A stretch of 64,000 nucleotides of DNA from Hassallia byssoidea VB512170. GTDB lineage: Bacteria; Cyanobacteriota; Cyanobacteriia; Cyanobacteriales; Nostocaceae. The stretch is from positions 1 through 64,000 of the forward strand of contig NZ_JTCM02000001.1 in NCBI RefSeq assembly GCF_000817785.2, written 5' to 3'. A model generated the notes under the pieces. The model made no database searches and had not been told where the DNA came from. It was given only the letters and a program-made list of their open reading frames with translations. This document shows positions 27,169 through 35,760 of this stretch, piece by piece. The translations under genes were made by a program, and so were the position numbers. Each line of letters starts with the position of its first letter. Positions within the stretch are counted from its first letter, which is position 1.

Positions 27169-30100
27169 CTATTCCTTATCCTCTCCTACATTACGCGCTG
27201 CGAGATACTCGTACATTTTCCAACGCGCATCCACTTCAGCTTGCGCTTCTTCTAAAAGACGTTTGGCAAGTTCGGGTTTACTCTTAGTCAGCATCTTGAA
27301 GCGATTTTCTTGATACATTGACTGTTCTACCGACTGCTTGGGCTGACGCATATCCAATTGTAATGGATTCTTACCCGCTTGCTGCAATTGAGGATTGTAA
27401 CGATACAGCAACCAACGTCCTGATTCTACCAAAGCTTTTTGATGATTCATAGCTGTGGTCATGTTGATGCCGTGGGCAATGCAATGACTGTAAGCGATAA
27501 TTAGTGATGGTCCGTCATAAGCTTCGGCTTCGAGAAACGCTTTTAGGGTGTGTTCATCTCTAGCACCAAGGGCTACACTCGCTACGTAGACATTACCGTA
27601 AGTCATGGCAATCAAGCCTAAATCTTTCTTCGGTGCTGGCTTACCGCTGGCGGCATATTTAGCGATCGCACCTCGCGGTGTAGCTTTAGATGATTGACCG
27701 CCAGTGTTAGAATACACTTCGGTATCCATCACCAAAATGTTGACATTGCGACCGCTGGCAAGGACATGATCCAATCCGCCAAAATCAATATCATACGCCC
27801 AACCATCACCACCGACAATCCAGACGCTTTTTCTCACCAAGTAGTCAGCAATCGATTTGAGATTTTGGATTTGAGATTTTGGATTGTCATTTTCCGGAAT
27901 TTCGTCTAACCGTTGTTTCAACAGCGCTACTTGTTCGCGTTGTTCCCAAATATCAGCTTCAGATTTTTGCTTTTGCTTGAGGATGGACTGAACAAGATTA
28001 TCGCCTATTTCACCGCTTAATTGTTGCAGTAGTTCGGCAGCAAATTCCGCTTGCTTGTCTAGAGAAAGACGAAAACCAAGACCGAATTCGGCGTTATCTT
28101 CAAAAAGACTATTCGACCAAGCAGGACCTCTTCCTTCAGCGTTTGTTGTCCAAGGAGTGGTGGGGAGATTTCCCCCGTAAATTGAAGAACAACCTGTAGC
28201 GTTGGCAATAACAGAGCGATCGCCAAACAGTTGTGTTAATAATTTTAAATAAGGTGTCTCTCCACAACCAGCACAAGCACCAGAAAATTCAAATAAAGGT
28301 TCTTGCAATTGCTGTTGACGAATCTGATTGAGTTTTAATTCCCGTCTGTCAGGATTTGGTAAACTGAGAAAGAAATTCCAGTTTTCCCGCTCTTGTTCGC
28401 GTATAGGCAACTGCGCTTCCATATTAATCGCTTTGCGCGTCGGCTCTAACTTATTTTTAGCCGGACAAATATCTACACAGATAGCGCAACCTGTACAGTC
28501 TTCTGGAGCAACCTGAATGGTAAATTGCTGATTAGCAAAGTCTTTATCTTTCGCTTCAGTTGACTTGAAAGTTGCCGGCGCATTAACTAATTCACCTGGT
28601 TCATAAACCTTGCCTCGGATGACTCCATGAGGACAAACCATAATACATTTACCACACTGCACGCAGACATCCGCATCCCATACAGGAATCTCCGTAGCGA
28701 TATTGCGTTTTTCCCATTTAGCAGTGCCGGTGGGAAAAGTCCCATCAACAGGTAGCGCACTCACGGGTAAGTCATCACCTTCCCACGCCATGATTTTACC
28801 CAAAACTGACTGCACAAATTCTGGGGAGTTAGGAGTTGAGAGTGAGGAGTTAGGAGTTGAGAGTGAGGAGTTAGGTAGAGACGTTCCGCCGGAACGTCTG
28901 TACAAAAGTGAGGGAGATGAGGGAGAAATTTCTCCAAGTCGTCCCCCTTGTCCCCCTTGTCCCCCTTGTCCTCCCTGTCTCCCTATCTCCAAGCAGTCCC
29001 CAAGTCCAGTTCTCACATCGACTTTATGCAAATTCTCCAGCGTCTGGTCTACAGCTTGCAGATTCTTCTGGACGACTTCGGCGCCTTTTTTGCCGTAGGT
29101 TTTTTCAATTGCTTGCTTGATTTTGGTTATGGCTTCTTCTTGTGGCAAGACACCCGCTAAAGCAAAGAAGCACACTTGCATAATAGTATTAATTCTGCCG
29201 CCCATGCCGCTGTTTTTGGCAACTTCGGTAGCATTGATGACGTAGAATTTAAGTTGTTTGGCAATAATTTGTTGCTGTACTTTTAGCGGGAGATGTTCCC
29301 AGACAATATCAGCATCATAAGGACTGTTGAGTAAGAAAGTTGCCCCAGGTACAGCCGCTTTCAGTACATCTACGCGCTCTAAAAATTCCCAGTGATGGCA
29401 ACCAATAAAGTTGGCTCCCTCAATTAGGTAAGTTGAGCGAATCGGTTGTTGACCAAAGCGCAGATGGGAAACGGTCATTGAGCCAGATTTTTTGGAATCG
29501 TAGACAAAGTAGCCTTGGGCGTTGTTGTCTGTTTGTTCACCAATAATCTTGATTGAGTTTTTATTAGCACCAACTGTGCCATCAGAACCTAATCCGTAGA
29601 ACATTGCCCGGACGACGTTATCTGGTTCGGTGGAGAAGTTAAAGTCAAAGTTTAGGGAAGTGTGGCTTACGTCGTCGTTGATACCGATAGTAAAGTGGTT
29701 TTTCGGATGTGGTTGGGCGAGGTTGTCGAAAATACCTTTAACCATCGCTGGTGTAAATTCTTTCGAGGAAAGACCGTAACGACCGCCGATGATTTTGGGG
29801 AGTGGGGAGGAGCCAGTGCGTTGGTAAGGCAGCGCGGTCTTGGGGGTTCCCCCCATGAGCGACTGCCGCAAGGGTTCCCCGGCTTGAAGCACCTGGCGTT
29901 GGGGAGTGGGGAGTGGGGGAGATGAAAGAGCAAATTCTTCCTTGTCCTCCTTGTCCTCCTTGTCCTCCTTGTCCTCCTTGTCCTCCTTGTCCTTCCATTC
30001 TTCATGGATAGCGGCGACTACATCCAAATACAATGGTTCGCCGGCGCTACCTGGTTCTTTGGTGCGGTCGAGGACAGCGATCGCTTTCACACTATACGGC

Positions 30101-31053
30101 AACGCATTCACAAACCGTGTTGCATCAAAGGGGCGATATAATCTGACTTTGAGAACACCTACTTTTTCACCACGGGCGTTGAGGTAATCAACAGTTTCGT
30201 GGACTGTCTCGCAGCCGGAACCCATAAGTATAATGACACGTTCTGCATCAAGCGCACCGTGATATTCATAGATTTGGTAATGTCGTCCGGTGCTTACGCC
30301 TAATTTATCCATCAATCGCTGAACAATATCAGGACAAGCGTTGTAGTATAAGTTAGCGGCTTCGCGCGATTGAAAGTAGACATCGGGGTTTTGAGCCGTT
30401 CCTCGCAATACTGGACGGTCTGGGGTGAGACTGCGGGCGCGATGGGCGAATATAAGATTGTCGTTAATAAGCGATCGCAAATCCTCATCTTCTAACAATT
30501 CGACTTTTTGCACTTCATGAGAAGTGCGGAAGCCGTCGAAGAAGTGCATAAACGGCACTCGTGCTTCTAAGGTAGCAGCATGAGCAATCAGAGCAAAATC
30601 TTGACTTTCCTGCACTGAGGCAGAACACAGCATCGCAAAGCCAGTAGCACGCGCTGCCATTACATCACTTTGGTCGCCGAAAATTGATAAAGCGTGGGTA
30701 GCCAAAGAACGTGCGGCGACGTGAATCACAGCGCTAGTTAGTTCCCCAGCAATTTTGTAAAGGTTAGGAATCATTAACAATAATCCCTGAGATGCCGTGA
30801 AGGTGGTAGTCAGAGAACCTGTTTGTAACGCTCCATGTACGGCAGCAGCGGCTCCACCTTCGCTTTGCATCTGAATCACACTCGGCACAGTACCCCACAA
30901 ATTGAGGCGGCTTTCAGAAGACCATGCATCTGCCCATTCACCCATTGCTGAAGAGGGGGTGATTGGATAAATAGCAATTACCTCATTTAATCGATAAGCA
31001 ACACGGGCAACAGCTTCATTGCCGTCGATGGTTGCAAAGTTTTTCTTCATCAT
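27169..31053 (-). CDS. nifJ: Pyruvate:ferredoxin (flavodoxin) oxidoreductase
   Basis: Converts pyruvate and CoA to acetyl-CoA and CO2 while reducing ferredoxin or flavodoxin, using TPP and three 4Fe-4S clusters. The 1294-residue protein has the N-terminal AVARVAYRLNEVIAIYPITPS, two ferredoxin-type motifs (CVQCGKCIMVCPHG, CTGCAICVDICPAKN), the CAGCGETPYLKLL cluster ligands and the TPP-binding GGDGWAYDIDFGG. It is about 100 residues longer than the usual roughly 1190. The excess lies in three linker positions made of genome repeats: about 29798-30000, 28815-28995 and 27853-27895 (nucleotides). The frame is intact throughout. In cyanobacteria the enzyme serves fermentation and low-oxygen or iron-limited electron supply. 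Confidence 0.95.
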   Translation of the reverse strand: MMKKNFATIDGNEAVARVAYRLNEVIAIYPITPSSAMGEWADAWSSESRLNLWGTVPSVIQMQSEGGAAAAVHGALQTGSLTTTFTASQGLLLMIPNLYKIAGELTSAVIHVAARSLATHALSIFGDQSDVMAARATGFAMLCSASVQESQDFALIAHAATLEARVPFMHFFDGFRTSHEVQKVELLEDEDLRSLINDNLIFAHRARSLTPDRPVLRGTAQNPDVYFQSREAANLYYNACPDIVQRLMDKLGVSTGRHYQIYEYHGALDAERVIILMGSGCETVHETVDYLNARGEKVGVLKVRLYRPFDATRFVNALPYSVKAIAVLDRTKEPGSAGEPLYLDVVAAIHEEWKDKEDKEDKEDKEDKEDKEEFALSSPPLPTPQRQVLQAGEPLRQSLMGGTPKTALPYQRTGSSPLPKIIGGRYGLSSKEFTPAMVKGIFDNLAQPHPKNHFTIGINDDVSHTSLNFDFNFSTEPDNVVRAMFYGLGSDGTVGANKNSIKIIGEQTDNNAQGYFVYDSKKSGSMTVSHLRFGQQPIRSTYLIEGANFIGCHHWEFLERVDVLKAAVPGATFLLNSPYDADIVWEHLPLKVQQQIIAKQLKFYVINATEVAKNSGMGGRINTIMQVCFFALAGVLPQEEAITKIKQAIEKTYGKKGAEVVQKNLQAVDQTLENLHKVDVRTGLGDCLEIGRQGGQGGQGGQGGRLGEISPSSPSLLYRRSGGTSLPNSSLSTPNSSLSTPNSPEFVQSVLGKIMAWEGDDLPVSALPVDGTFPTGTAKWEKRNIATEIPVWDADVCVQCGKCIMVCPHGVIRGKVYEPGELVNAPATFKSTEAKDKDFANQQFTIQVAPEDCTGCAICVDICPAKNKLEPTRKAINMEAQLPIREQERENWNFFLSLPNPDRRELKLNQIRQQQLQEPLFEFSGACAGCGETPYLKLLTQLFGDRSVIANATGCSSIYGGNLPTTPWTTNAEGRGPAWSNSLFEDNAEFGLGFRLSLDKQAEFAAELLQQLSGEIGDNLVQSILKQKQKSEADIWEQREQVALLKQRLDEIPENDNPKSQIQNLKSIADYLVRKSVWIVGGDGWAYDIDFGGLDHVLASGRNVNILVMDTEVYSNTGGQSSKATPRGAIAKYAASGKPAPKKDLGLIAMTYGNVYVASVALGARDEHTLKAFLEAEAYDGPSLIIAYSHCIAHGINMTTAMNHQKALVESGRWLLYRYNPQLQQAGKNPLQLDMRQPKQSVEQSMYQENRFKMLTKSKPELAKRLLEEAQAEVDARWKMYEYLAARNVGEDKE
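28815..28995. repeat. Repeat block inside nifJ (domain linker)
   Basis: Contains GAGTTAGGAGTTGAGAGTG direct repeats, one complete GTAGAGACGTTCC palindrome (28875-28903) and four CCCCCTTGT nonamers. In the NifJ frame it encodes PNSSLSTPNSSLST, LLYRRSGGTSL and [11 protein letters not shown]. It sits between the linker after GLGDCLEIG and the conserved PEFVQSVLGK. Confidence 0.85.
29798..30000. repeat. Interspersed module and CCTCCTTGT nonamers inside nifJ
   Basis: GGGGAGTGGGGAGGAGCCAG, the module with GCAGCGCGGTCTTGGGGG and GCTTGAAGCACCTGGCG, GGGGAGT heptamers and about six CCTTGTCCT nonamers (encoding KED repeats). It is the same composition as the intergenic blocks at 9.2 and 20.5 kb but lies inside the open frame, just before conserved PKIIGGRYGLSSKEFTP. 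Confidence 0.85.
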
Positions 31054-31573
31054 TTTCTCCTGCTAGATTGCCCGGATGCGAGGATATTTATATTGCTGAT
31101 TGTTAAATTTGACAATCTGACCTCTCTCCTATGAGGAGAGAGGCTTTGATTTTCTCCCCTTCCCTCCTAGGGAAGGGGCTGGGGGTTAGGTCTTTTCTGA
31201 CCTCTCTGGTAAACCTCTCTCCTATGAGGAGAGAGGCTTTGATATTCTCCCCTTCCCTCATAGGGAAGAGGCTGGGGGTTAGGTCTTTTAGGTCTTAGGC
31301 TTTAATTTTCTCCCCTTCCCTATGAGGGAAGGGGCTGGGGGTTAGGTCTGCAAACCGCTATTTTTAATGTTTCAATTCAAATAACCAAACAAGAAGTATA
31401 TAAAAATATTATTTGAAAGTACTTAAATAAATGTGTGATAAGTTTAACAATCAAAATAATTGAATTTGTCGCACTGGATACAAAAAAAGATGCGATCGCC
31501 TGATTAACATGTACAAGCGATCGCTATGCGTTAGGTAGTGTACCCTGAAGTTATTTAAGAATGAGAAAATTGA
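31054..31573. repeat. Triplicated CTCCCCTTCCCT hairpin repeat upstream of nifJ
   Basis: Three successive, partly truncated copies (about 31120-31195, 31200-31290, 31300-31350) of a unit with CTCTCCTATGAGGAGAGAGG (perfect hairpin), TCTCCCCTTCCCT, AAGGGGCTGGGGGTTAGGTC. The remaining AT-rich part holds no gene. The nifJ promoter must lie in or beyond this block. Confidence 0.8.
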
Positions 31574-32029
31574 TTATTTTTTAGACCCTGAAGTACCATT
31601 CCCATTTTGCTGGCGGAATCGCGCTAATTGCGCTTTTTGGTCAGCAGTCAGCAAAGCTTCTTTTTGTTGTTGTGAGGTTATGAAGATTTTCTGCAATTGG
31701 GCTTGCTGTTCTGGGCTAAAATTTACTGCCGCAAAAGCTTCGCGCCCAGATTTACCTGACTCCATAGCCGTTTTGATTTGTTGGAGTTGCTGTGGTGTCA
31801 TGACTTTCTGTACTTGGTCACGAATACCGTTATCAATCTTCCGAAATTCAGTTTGTTGTTGCGGTGTGAGTTGGATTTGGATACCGCGTTCAGCGGGAGG
31901 TTTGGCTGGTGGATTTTGGGCAAGTTGAATTGGTGCGCTCTTAGTGGTTTCTGCTTTGACCGAGAAAGGAACTGCCGTTAAACTGAGGGCGATCGCTCCT
32001 GCTATCAGTGATAAGTTTTTGAACTTCAT
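31574..32029 (-). CDS. Spy/LTXXQ-like exported protein
   Basis: A 151-residue protein with a signal peptide (MKFKNLSLIAGAIALSLTAVPFSVKA) and a glutamine-rich helical mature region with LTPQQQTEFRKI, VMTPQQLQQIKT and LTADQKAQLARF. This spacing of LTxxQ motifs resembles the periplasmic Spy/CpxP chaperone family, which binds unfolded envelope proteins. It is a paralogue of the next gene upstream (same signal peptide design), with a gap of about 200 bp. Function is inferred from motif only. Confidence 0.75.
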   Translation of the reverse strand: MKFKNLSLIAGAIALSLTAVPFSVKAETTKSAPIQLAQNPPAKPPAERGIQIQLTPQQQTEFRKIDNGIRDQVQKVMTPQQLQQIKTAMESGKSGREAFAAVNFSPEQQAQLQKIFITSQQQKEALLTADQKAQLARFRQQNGNGTSGSKK

Positions 32030-32230
32030 TTATTGTATTGCCTCGTGGATTTCTCCAGTTTGTCTTCACTATTATAGAATCCCCAATTAATCACCACGTC
32101 CGGGAAAATAAAGAATCCAAGTATTTATGACTAAAGTTATATTTTGTTTTGGACGGTTGTCATCACCGCTTCTTGTGTGGCGGAGAGAATTTCCGCCACA
32201 ATCGGTGCTAATATCAGCGCTATTGGTTAA

Positions 32231-32710
32231 TTAGTTGCTTGAATTGGGTCGCTGACGACGCGATCGCATATTATCTTGAAATTGCTTGAGTTGTTGCTGC
32301 TGTTCGGGAGTTAAGATTGCTTGGATCTGATTTTTCTCTGATTCCCTAATTTCGCGCATCTTGGTTTTCTGTTCTTCAGTTAGATTTAAAGAAGCAAAAC
32401 CCCTCTTTGGACGCTGACCTTGAGGTGTTTGTTGCCGAGGCTGACCCTGACGTGCTTGTTTTGCAGCTTGTAGCTGTTGTTTTTGTTCTGGGGTGAGAAT
32501 TCCTTCCATTTGAGCTTTGCTATTGCGACGAATCTCTTGAATTTTAGTTTTTTGTTCATCGCTTAGTCCCAAGCGTTCAAATGGACCATTGCGAGCTGGT
32601 TTAACTTGTGTTGGTGTTTGCGATATTTTTTGCGCGTTGACGACGAAAGGAGTTGCACTTAAACTGAGGGCGATCGCTGCGGCTATCAAGGATAAACTTT
32701 TAAGTTTCAT
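32231..32710 (-). CDS. Spy/LTXXQ-like exported protein (paralogue)
   Basis: A 159-residue protein with signal peptide MKLKSLSLIAAAIALSLSATP and two repeats of the Spy-like unit: LGLSDEQKTKIQEIRR...ILTPEQKQQLQ and LNLTEEQKTKMREIRE...ILTPEQQQQLKQ. The paired layout is characteristic of Spy/CpxP/ZraP-like proteins. It lies next to and divergent from a two-component system, as envelope-stress chaperones often do. Confidence 0.8.
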   Translation of the reverse strand: MKLKSLSLIAAAIALSLSATPFVVNAQKISQTPTQVKPARNGPFERLGLSDEQKTKIQEIRRNSKAQMEGILTPEQKQQLQAAKQARQGQPRQQTPQGQRPKRGFASLNLTEEQKTKMREIRESEKNQIQAILTPEQQQQLKQFQDNMRSRRQRPNSSN

Positions 32711-32847
32711 TGATTAGTTGTTGGCTTTGCTAGCTTGCTGTCACCATCATATAAGTGTATCTGTTACAACGACATGCGGAAAAAGTCACGAATAAACCCA
32801 TGACTTAAGTCATGATTAAAATTTGATAATTTTGACTATTAATTTGT

Positions 32848-32877
32848 GTAGAGACGTTCGGTCCGGAACGTCTGTAC
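32848..32877. repeat. GTAGAGACGTTC palindrome between divergent genes
   Basis: GTAGAGACGTTCGG / CCGGAACGTCTGTAC inverted repeat in the spacer between the Spy-like gene and the histidine kinase; a copy of the dispersed palindrome family. Confidence 0.75.
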
Positions 32878-32962
32878 GAAAGGCGCAGAGTTAAAAGCAA
32901 TTTTTTTGACTTTTGAGGCTTGAATGCGTGACTGTTGACTAATAACTGGAGCCGAACAAATA

Positions 32963-34162
32963 GTGAGCCGCCCAATTGAATTTAAAAATCATCCTTTTCG
33001 ATTTCTGCTTTATTTAGAGTGGATATTACTAGCGTTTTCTGCTATCAGCGCAGTTTTACCATTTCGGTCTGAGAAATTTCAGACCAATTTTCCGGAACTG
33101 ACAATTTCTTGTCTGGCGATTTTTGGTTTAATGGGTTTAAGATTGCCCACTAATAATCAAAGAAATAAATTACTGTATACGGCTCTGGAAATAATCTTAA
33201 TTTTAATAACTGCTTTTTTGGGGGGTGGAACTGCTCGACTGTTTCCCTTTCTTAATATGATTATAGTAACTCGCAGTTGCTTAATCTTTCAGTTTCCTGG
33301 TCGTTTAGTAGTTGCCAGTTTATCATTTATCTTAATTTTAATAACAGTCTTCCAACGGTTTTCGCGATTTCCATTACCGCCAAAAGCGCAAGAGCGGTTT
33401 TGGTTTTTGACATTCAGTTTTATGGTTTCGTTTGGATTAGCTTTAGTCTTTGTATTGTTATTAATGAATGCAGTATTATCTGAACGGCAAAGTCGAGAAA
33501 AACTAGCGATCGCTAACGAAAAGCTGCGACAATATGCTTTGAAAATTGAAAATCAAGCCACTCTCGAAGAACGTAACCGCATTGCACGAGAAATTCATGA
33601 TTCTTTAGGACATTCTCTCACTGCTTTAAATCTACAATTAGAAACTGCTTTAAAATTATGGCAATCTAATCCTAGCAAAGCTGAAAATTTCTTAGCTAGA
33701 GCAAAAGAACTAGGTTCAAAAGCATTGCAAGATGTGCGACAATCAGTTTCGACAATGCGCTCTCACCCTTTGCATTCTGAATCTTTAGAACAAGCGATCG
33801 CTGTACTTGCAGCTATATTTTACCGTTCAACAAGTGTGGCACCAATTTGTCATATAGTTATCGCTTATCCCCTACCACCCGAAGTTAGCACCGCTGTTTA
33901 CAGGATTATTCAAGAATCATTGACAAATATCTCTAAATATGCAAATGCTACAGAAGTTAAAATACAATTAACTACGACAACAACAAATATAAATTTAATA
34001 ATTGAGGATAATGGTAGAGGATTTGATGTAGAGCAAAATACAACTGGTTTTGGATTGCAAAGTATGCGCGATCGCACTTTAGCAGTGGGAGGTGAATTTC
34101 AGATTAATAGCGCTCCCGGTTTGGGTTGTAAAATAACAGTTGATATTCCTTTTTTACGTTGA
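32963..34162 (+). CDS. NarL-type sensor histidine kinase
   Basis: A 399-residue membrane kinase of the HisKA_3 group. About five transmembrane helices fill residues 12-172 with no periplasmic sensor domain, as in DesK- or LiaS-like kinases. A coiled coil (residues 173-205) leads to the H-box EERNRIAREIHDSLGHSL with His212, and the C-terminal HATPase has EDNGRGFD and GFGLQSMRDR. The start is GTG at 32963. The response regulator lies 144 bp downstream. The signal is unknown; the adjacent Spy-like genes suggest envelope stress. Confidence 0.92.
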   Translation: MSRPIEFKNHPFRFLLYLEWILLAFSAISAVLPFRSEKFQTNFPELTISCLAIFGLMGLRLPTNNQRNKLLYTALEIILILITAFLGGGTARLFPFLNMIIVTRSCLIFQFPGRLVVASLSFILILITVFQRFSRFPLPPKAQERFWFLTFSFMVSFGLALVFVLLLMNAVLSERQSREKLAIANEKLRQYALKIENQATLEERNRIAREIHDSLGHSLTALNLQLETALKLWQSNPSKAENFLARAKELGSKALQDVRQSVSTMRSHPLHSESLEQAIAVLAAIFYRSTSVAPICHIVIAYPLPPEVSTAVYRIIQESLTNISKYANATEVKIQLTTTTTNINLIIEDNGRGFDVEQNTTGFGLQSMRDRTLAVGGEFQINSAPGLGCKITVDIPFLR

Positions 34163-34229
34163 CAATATTAATTGTATTTGTGTTGTATAAAACAAGTCTT
34201 TTTATTAACGAACCGCCCAACTAAAGTTA

Positions 34230-34260
34230 GATCCCCGACTTCTCTTGCGAAGTCGGGATC
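34230..34260. repeat. Hairpin between kinase and regulator genes
   Basis: GATCCCCGACTTC - TCTTGC - GAAGTCGGGATC, a 12-bp stem with one bulge. No U-run follows, so it is more likely a dispersed palindrome or an mRNA-processing/attenuation structure within the operon than a full terminator. Confidence 0.6.
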
Positions 34261-34306
34261 TGAAGAAGGTCTGGAACTCACTAACATCTAAAAAATTAAA
34301 ATTGAT

Positions 34307-34960
34307 ATGATTAAAGTGTTGCTTGTAGATGACCAAAATTTAATTCGCCAAGGATTAAAAGCATTATTGGAATTAGAAGCAGATTTAGAAATTATTGGTG
34401 AAGCTGAAAACGGTGAACAAGCAATTAATTTTATTGCTCAATTGCAACCAGATGTGGTATTAATGGATGTGAGAATGCCGATTATGGATGGAGTTGCAGC
34501 TACGCGAGAAATTCACAAGCGTTTTGCAAAAGTCAAAGTTTTAGTGTTGACAACTTTTGATGATGATGAATATGTGACAGCGGCATTGCAGAATGGAGCA
34601 ATGGGTTATTTACTTAAAGATACACCTTCAGAAGAATTAGCTGTAGCAATTCGCGCCGTCCACAAAGGATATACTCAACTAGGACCGGGAATAGTAAAAA
34701 AACTTTTGACTCAGTTTACGGCAGTAACAGCATCTGCGTTACCCCCACCACCACCTAGTTTAGCTGAACTTACCCCTAGAGAAAAAGACGTTTTGCAGTT
34801 AATTGCTACAGGTGCAAATAATAGAGAAATTGCTCAGAAATTATACATTTCTGAGGGAACGGTGAAAAATCACGTCACAAATATTTTGAATAGATTAAAT
34901 TTACGCGATCGCACTCAAGCAGCGATTTTTGCTAACACATTTTCAGCTTATTTAAATTAG
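34307..34960 (+). CDS. NarL/FixJ-family response regulator
   Basis: A 217-residue regulator. The receiver (residues 1-120) has the acidic pair in VDDQN, phosphoacceptor Asp54 in VLMDVRMP, Thr in LTTFDDDEYV and Lys in LLKDT. After a proline-rich linker (PPPPPSL) a LuxR-type helix-turn-helix follows (LTPREKDVLQLIATGANNREIAQKL). It is the natural partner of the kinase just upstream. All key residues are present. Confidence 0.93.
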   Translation: MIKVLLVDDQNLIRQGLKALLELEADLEIIGEAENGEQAINFIAQLQPDVVLMDVRMPIMDGVAATREIHKRFAKVKVLVLTTFDDDEYVTAALQNGAMGYLLKDTPSEELAVAIRAVHKGYTQLGPGIVKKLLTQFTAVTASALPPPPPSLAELTPREKDVLQLIATGANNREIAQKLYISEGTVKNHVTNILNRLNLRDRTQAAIFANTFSAYLN

Positions 34961-34961
34961 G

Positions 34962-35206
34962 AGTGCGTGAATTATGATTTAAACAAACTTAGAGATAATT
35001 TATAAAGTAAAGCTGAAATTGTAGAAATTGTAGGGTGCGTTATAGCAACGCTTAACGCACCGATAAATATGGTGCGTTACGGCTAATCCTCACTCTCTCA
35101 AACTCTCAAATCATTACATAGCCGTAACACAACGGCAATAAAGCGGGAGGAATATCCACACCGCTTTAAGCCGGACCCTACTTAATATTTACTAGTGCGT
35201 GAATTA
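34962..35206. repeat. Direct repeats flanking a palindrome-rich insertion
   Basis: AGTGCGTGAATTAT at 34962 begins a 34-bp segment repeated at 35194 with about three mismatches (including ATTTAAACAAACT). Between them lies GGGTGCGTTATAGCAACG..., whose complement motif CGTTAAGCGTTGCTATAACG is a common cyanobacterial palindrome. The repeated segment covers the 3' end of the decayed deaminase gene, so insertion or duplication has broken up that end. Confidence 0.6.
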
Positions 35207-35655
35207 TCATTTAAACAAACTCAGACATTCTTCTTTCAAAACCCCTTTTGTCACCTTTATCTTTCTAAATGACTTAGCGATAACCTCATCACAAGATATA
35301 TTAATCTGCGACTGATTTACCGAAATTAAATCTTCAATCGAAGCACCATAAACAATTTATGATAAACCCGGACAAACACAAGCAGTAGCACATATCGGAC
35401 AAGGTTCGCCAGTAGTATATATAATATAGCAATCCTATATCCCAAGTGCCCAGAAACCCGGTTTCTTGGAGAAACCGGGTTTCTAAATATTTTGGATTTA
35501 GGACTGCTATATAACCTTCTAAAGAAGGATTTATCTTGCCTCACTGTATTATAAGAGTATTGCAACCACTTGATTATCTTTAACAATCACCGCACCGTGC
35601 ATCTCCTTTTTTTGCCTGTGAAGAGCGCTAGGCGCATAAAATCTTTAGGTTTCAT
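35207..35655 (-). pseudogene. Decayed cytidine/guanine-type deaminase
   Basis: Reading leftwards from ATG 35655: MKPKDFMRLAL, then in shifted frames KKGDA, GAVIVKDNQVVA, YNTVRQDKS, then an interruption, then IYTTGEPCPICATACVCPG (the zinc-binding PCxxC motif), VYGASIEDLISVNQSQINIS and KVTKGVLKEECLSLFK ending TGA at 35207. This is the nucleoside/tRNA-adenosine/guanine deaminase family. The central HAE motif region is missing and replaced by a hairpin element. At least three frame changes are present, so it is nonfunctional. Confidence 0.85.
35418..35515. mobile_element. Small palindromic insertion in the deaminase remnant
   Basis: TATAGCAATCCTATATCC at one end and GGATTTAGGACTGCTATATA at the other are near-inverted copies. 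The middle is the hairpin AGAAACCCGGTTTCTTGG with its mirror AGAAACCGGGTTTCT, a repeat common in cyanobacterial spacers. It looks like a MITE or REP-type element inserted where the deaminase HAE region should be. Confidence 0.65.
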
Positions 35656-35760
35656 AAATAATTAAAAATGGGACAGCTTTATATTTGTAAGTTAACGTAG
35701 AGTTGGCTATTGCGTTTATTCTAATCATTCGTAAAGTTATTTACAAGCAATTTGTCAAAA

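Noticed and set aside
35731-35744. GTA-N8-TAC sequence matching the NtcA consensus upstream of the potassium channel gene
   Set aside because: It lies only about 17 bp before the start codon with no room for the usual -10 box and start site downstream; the short consensus is expected by chance.
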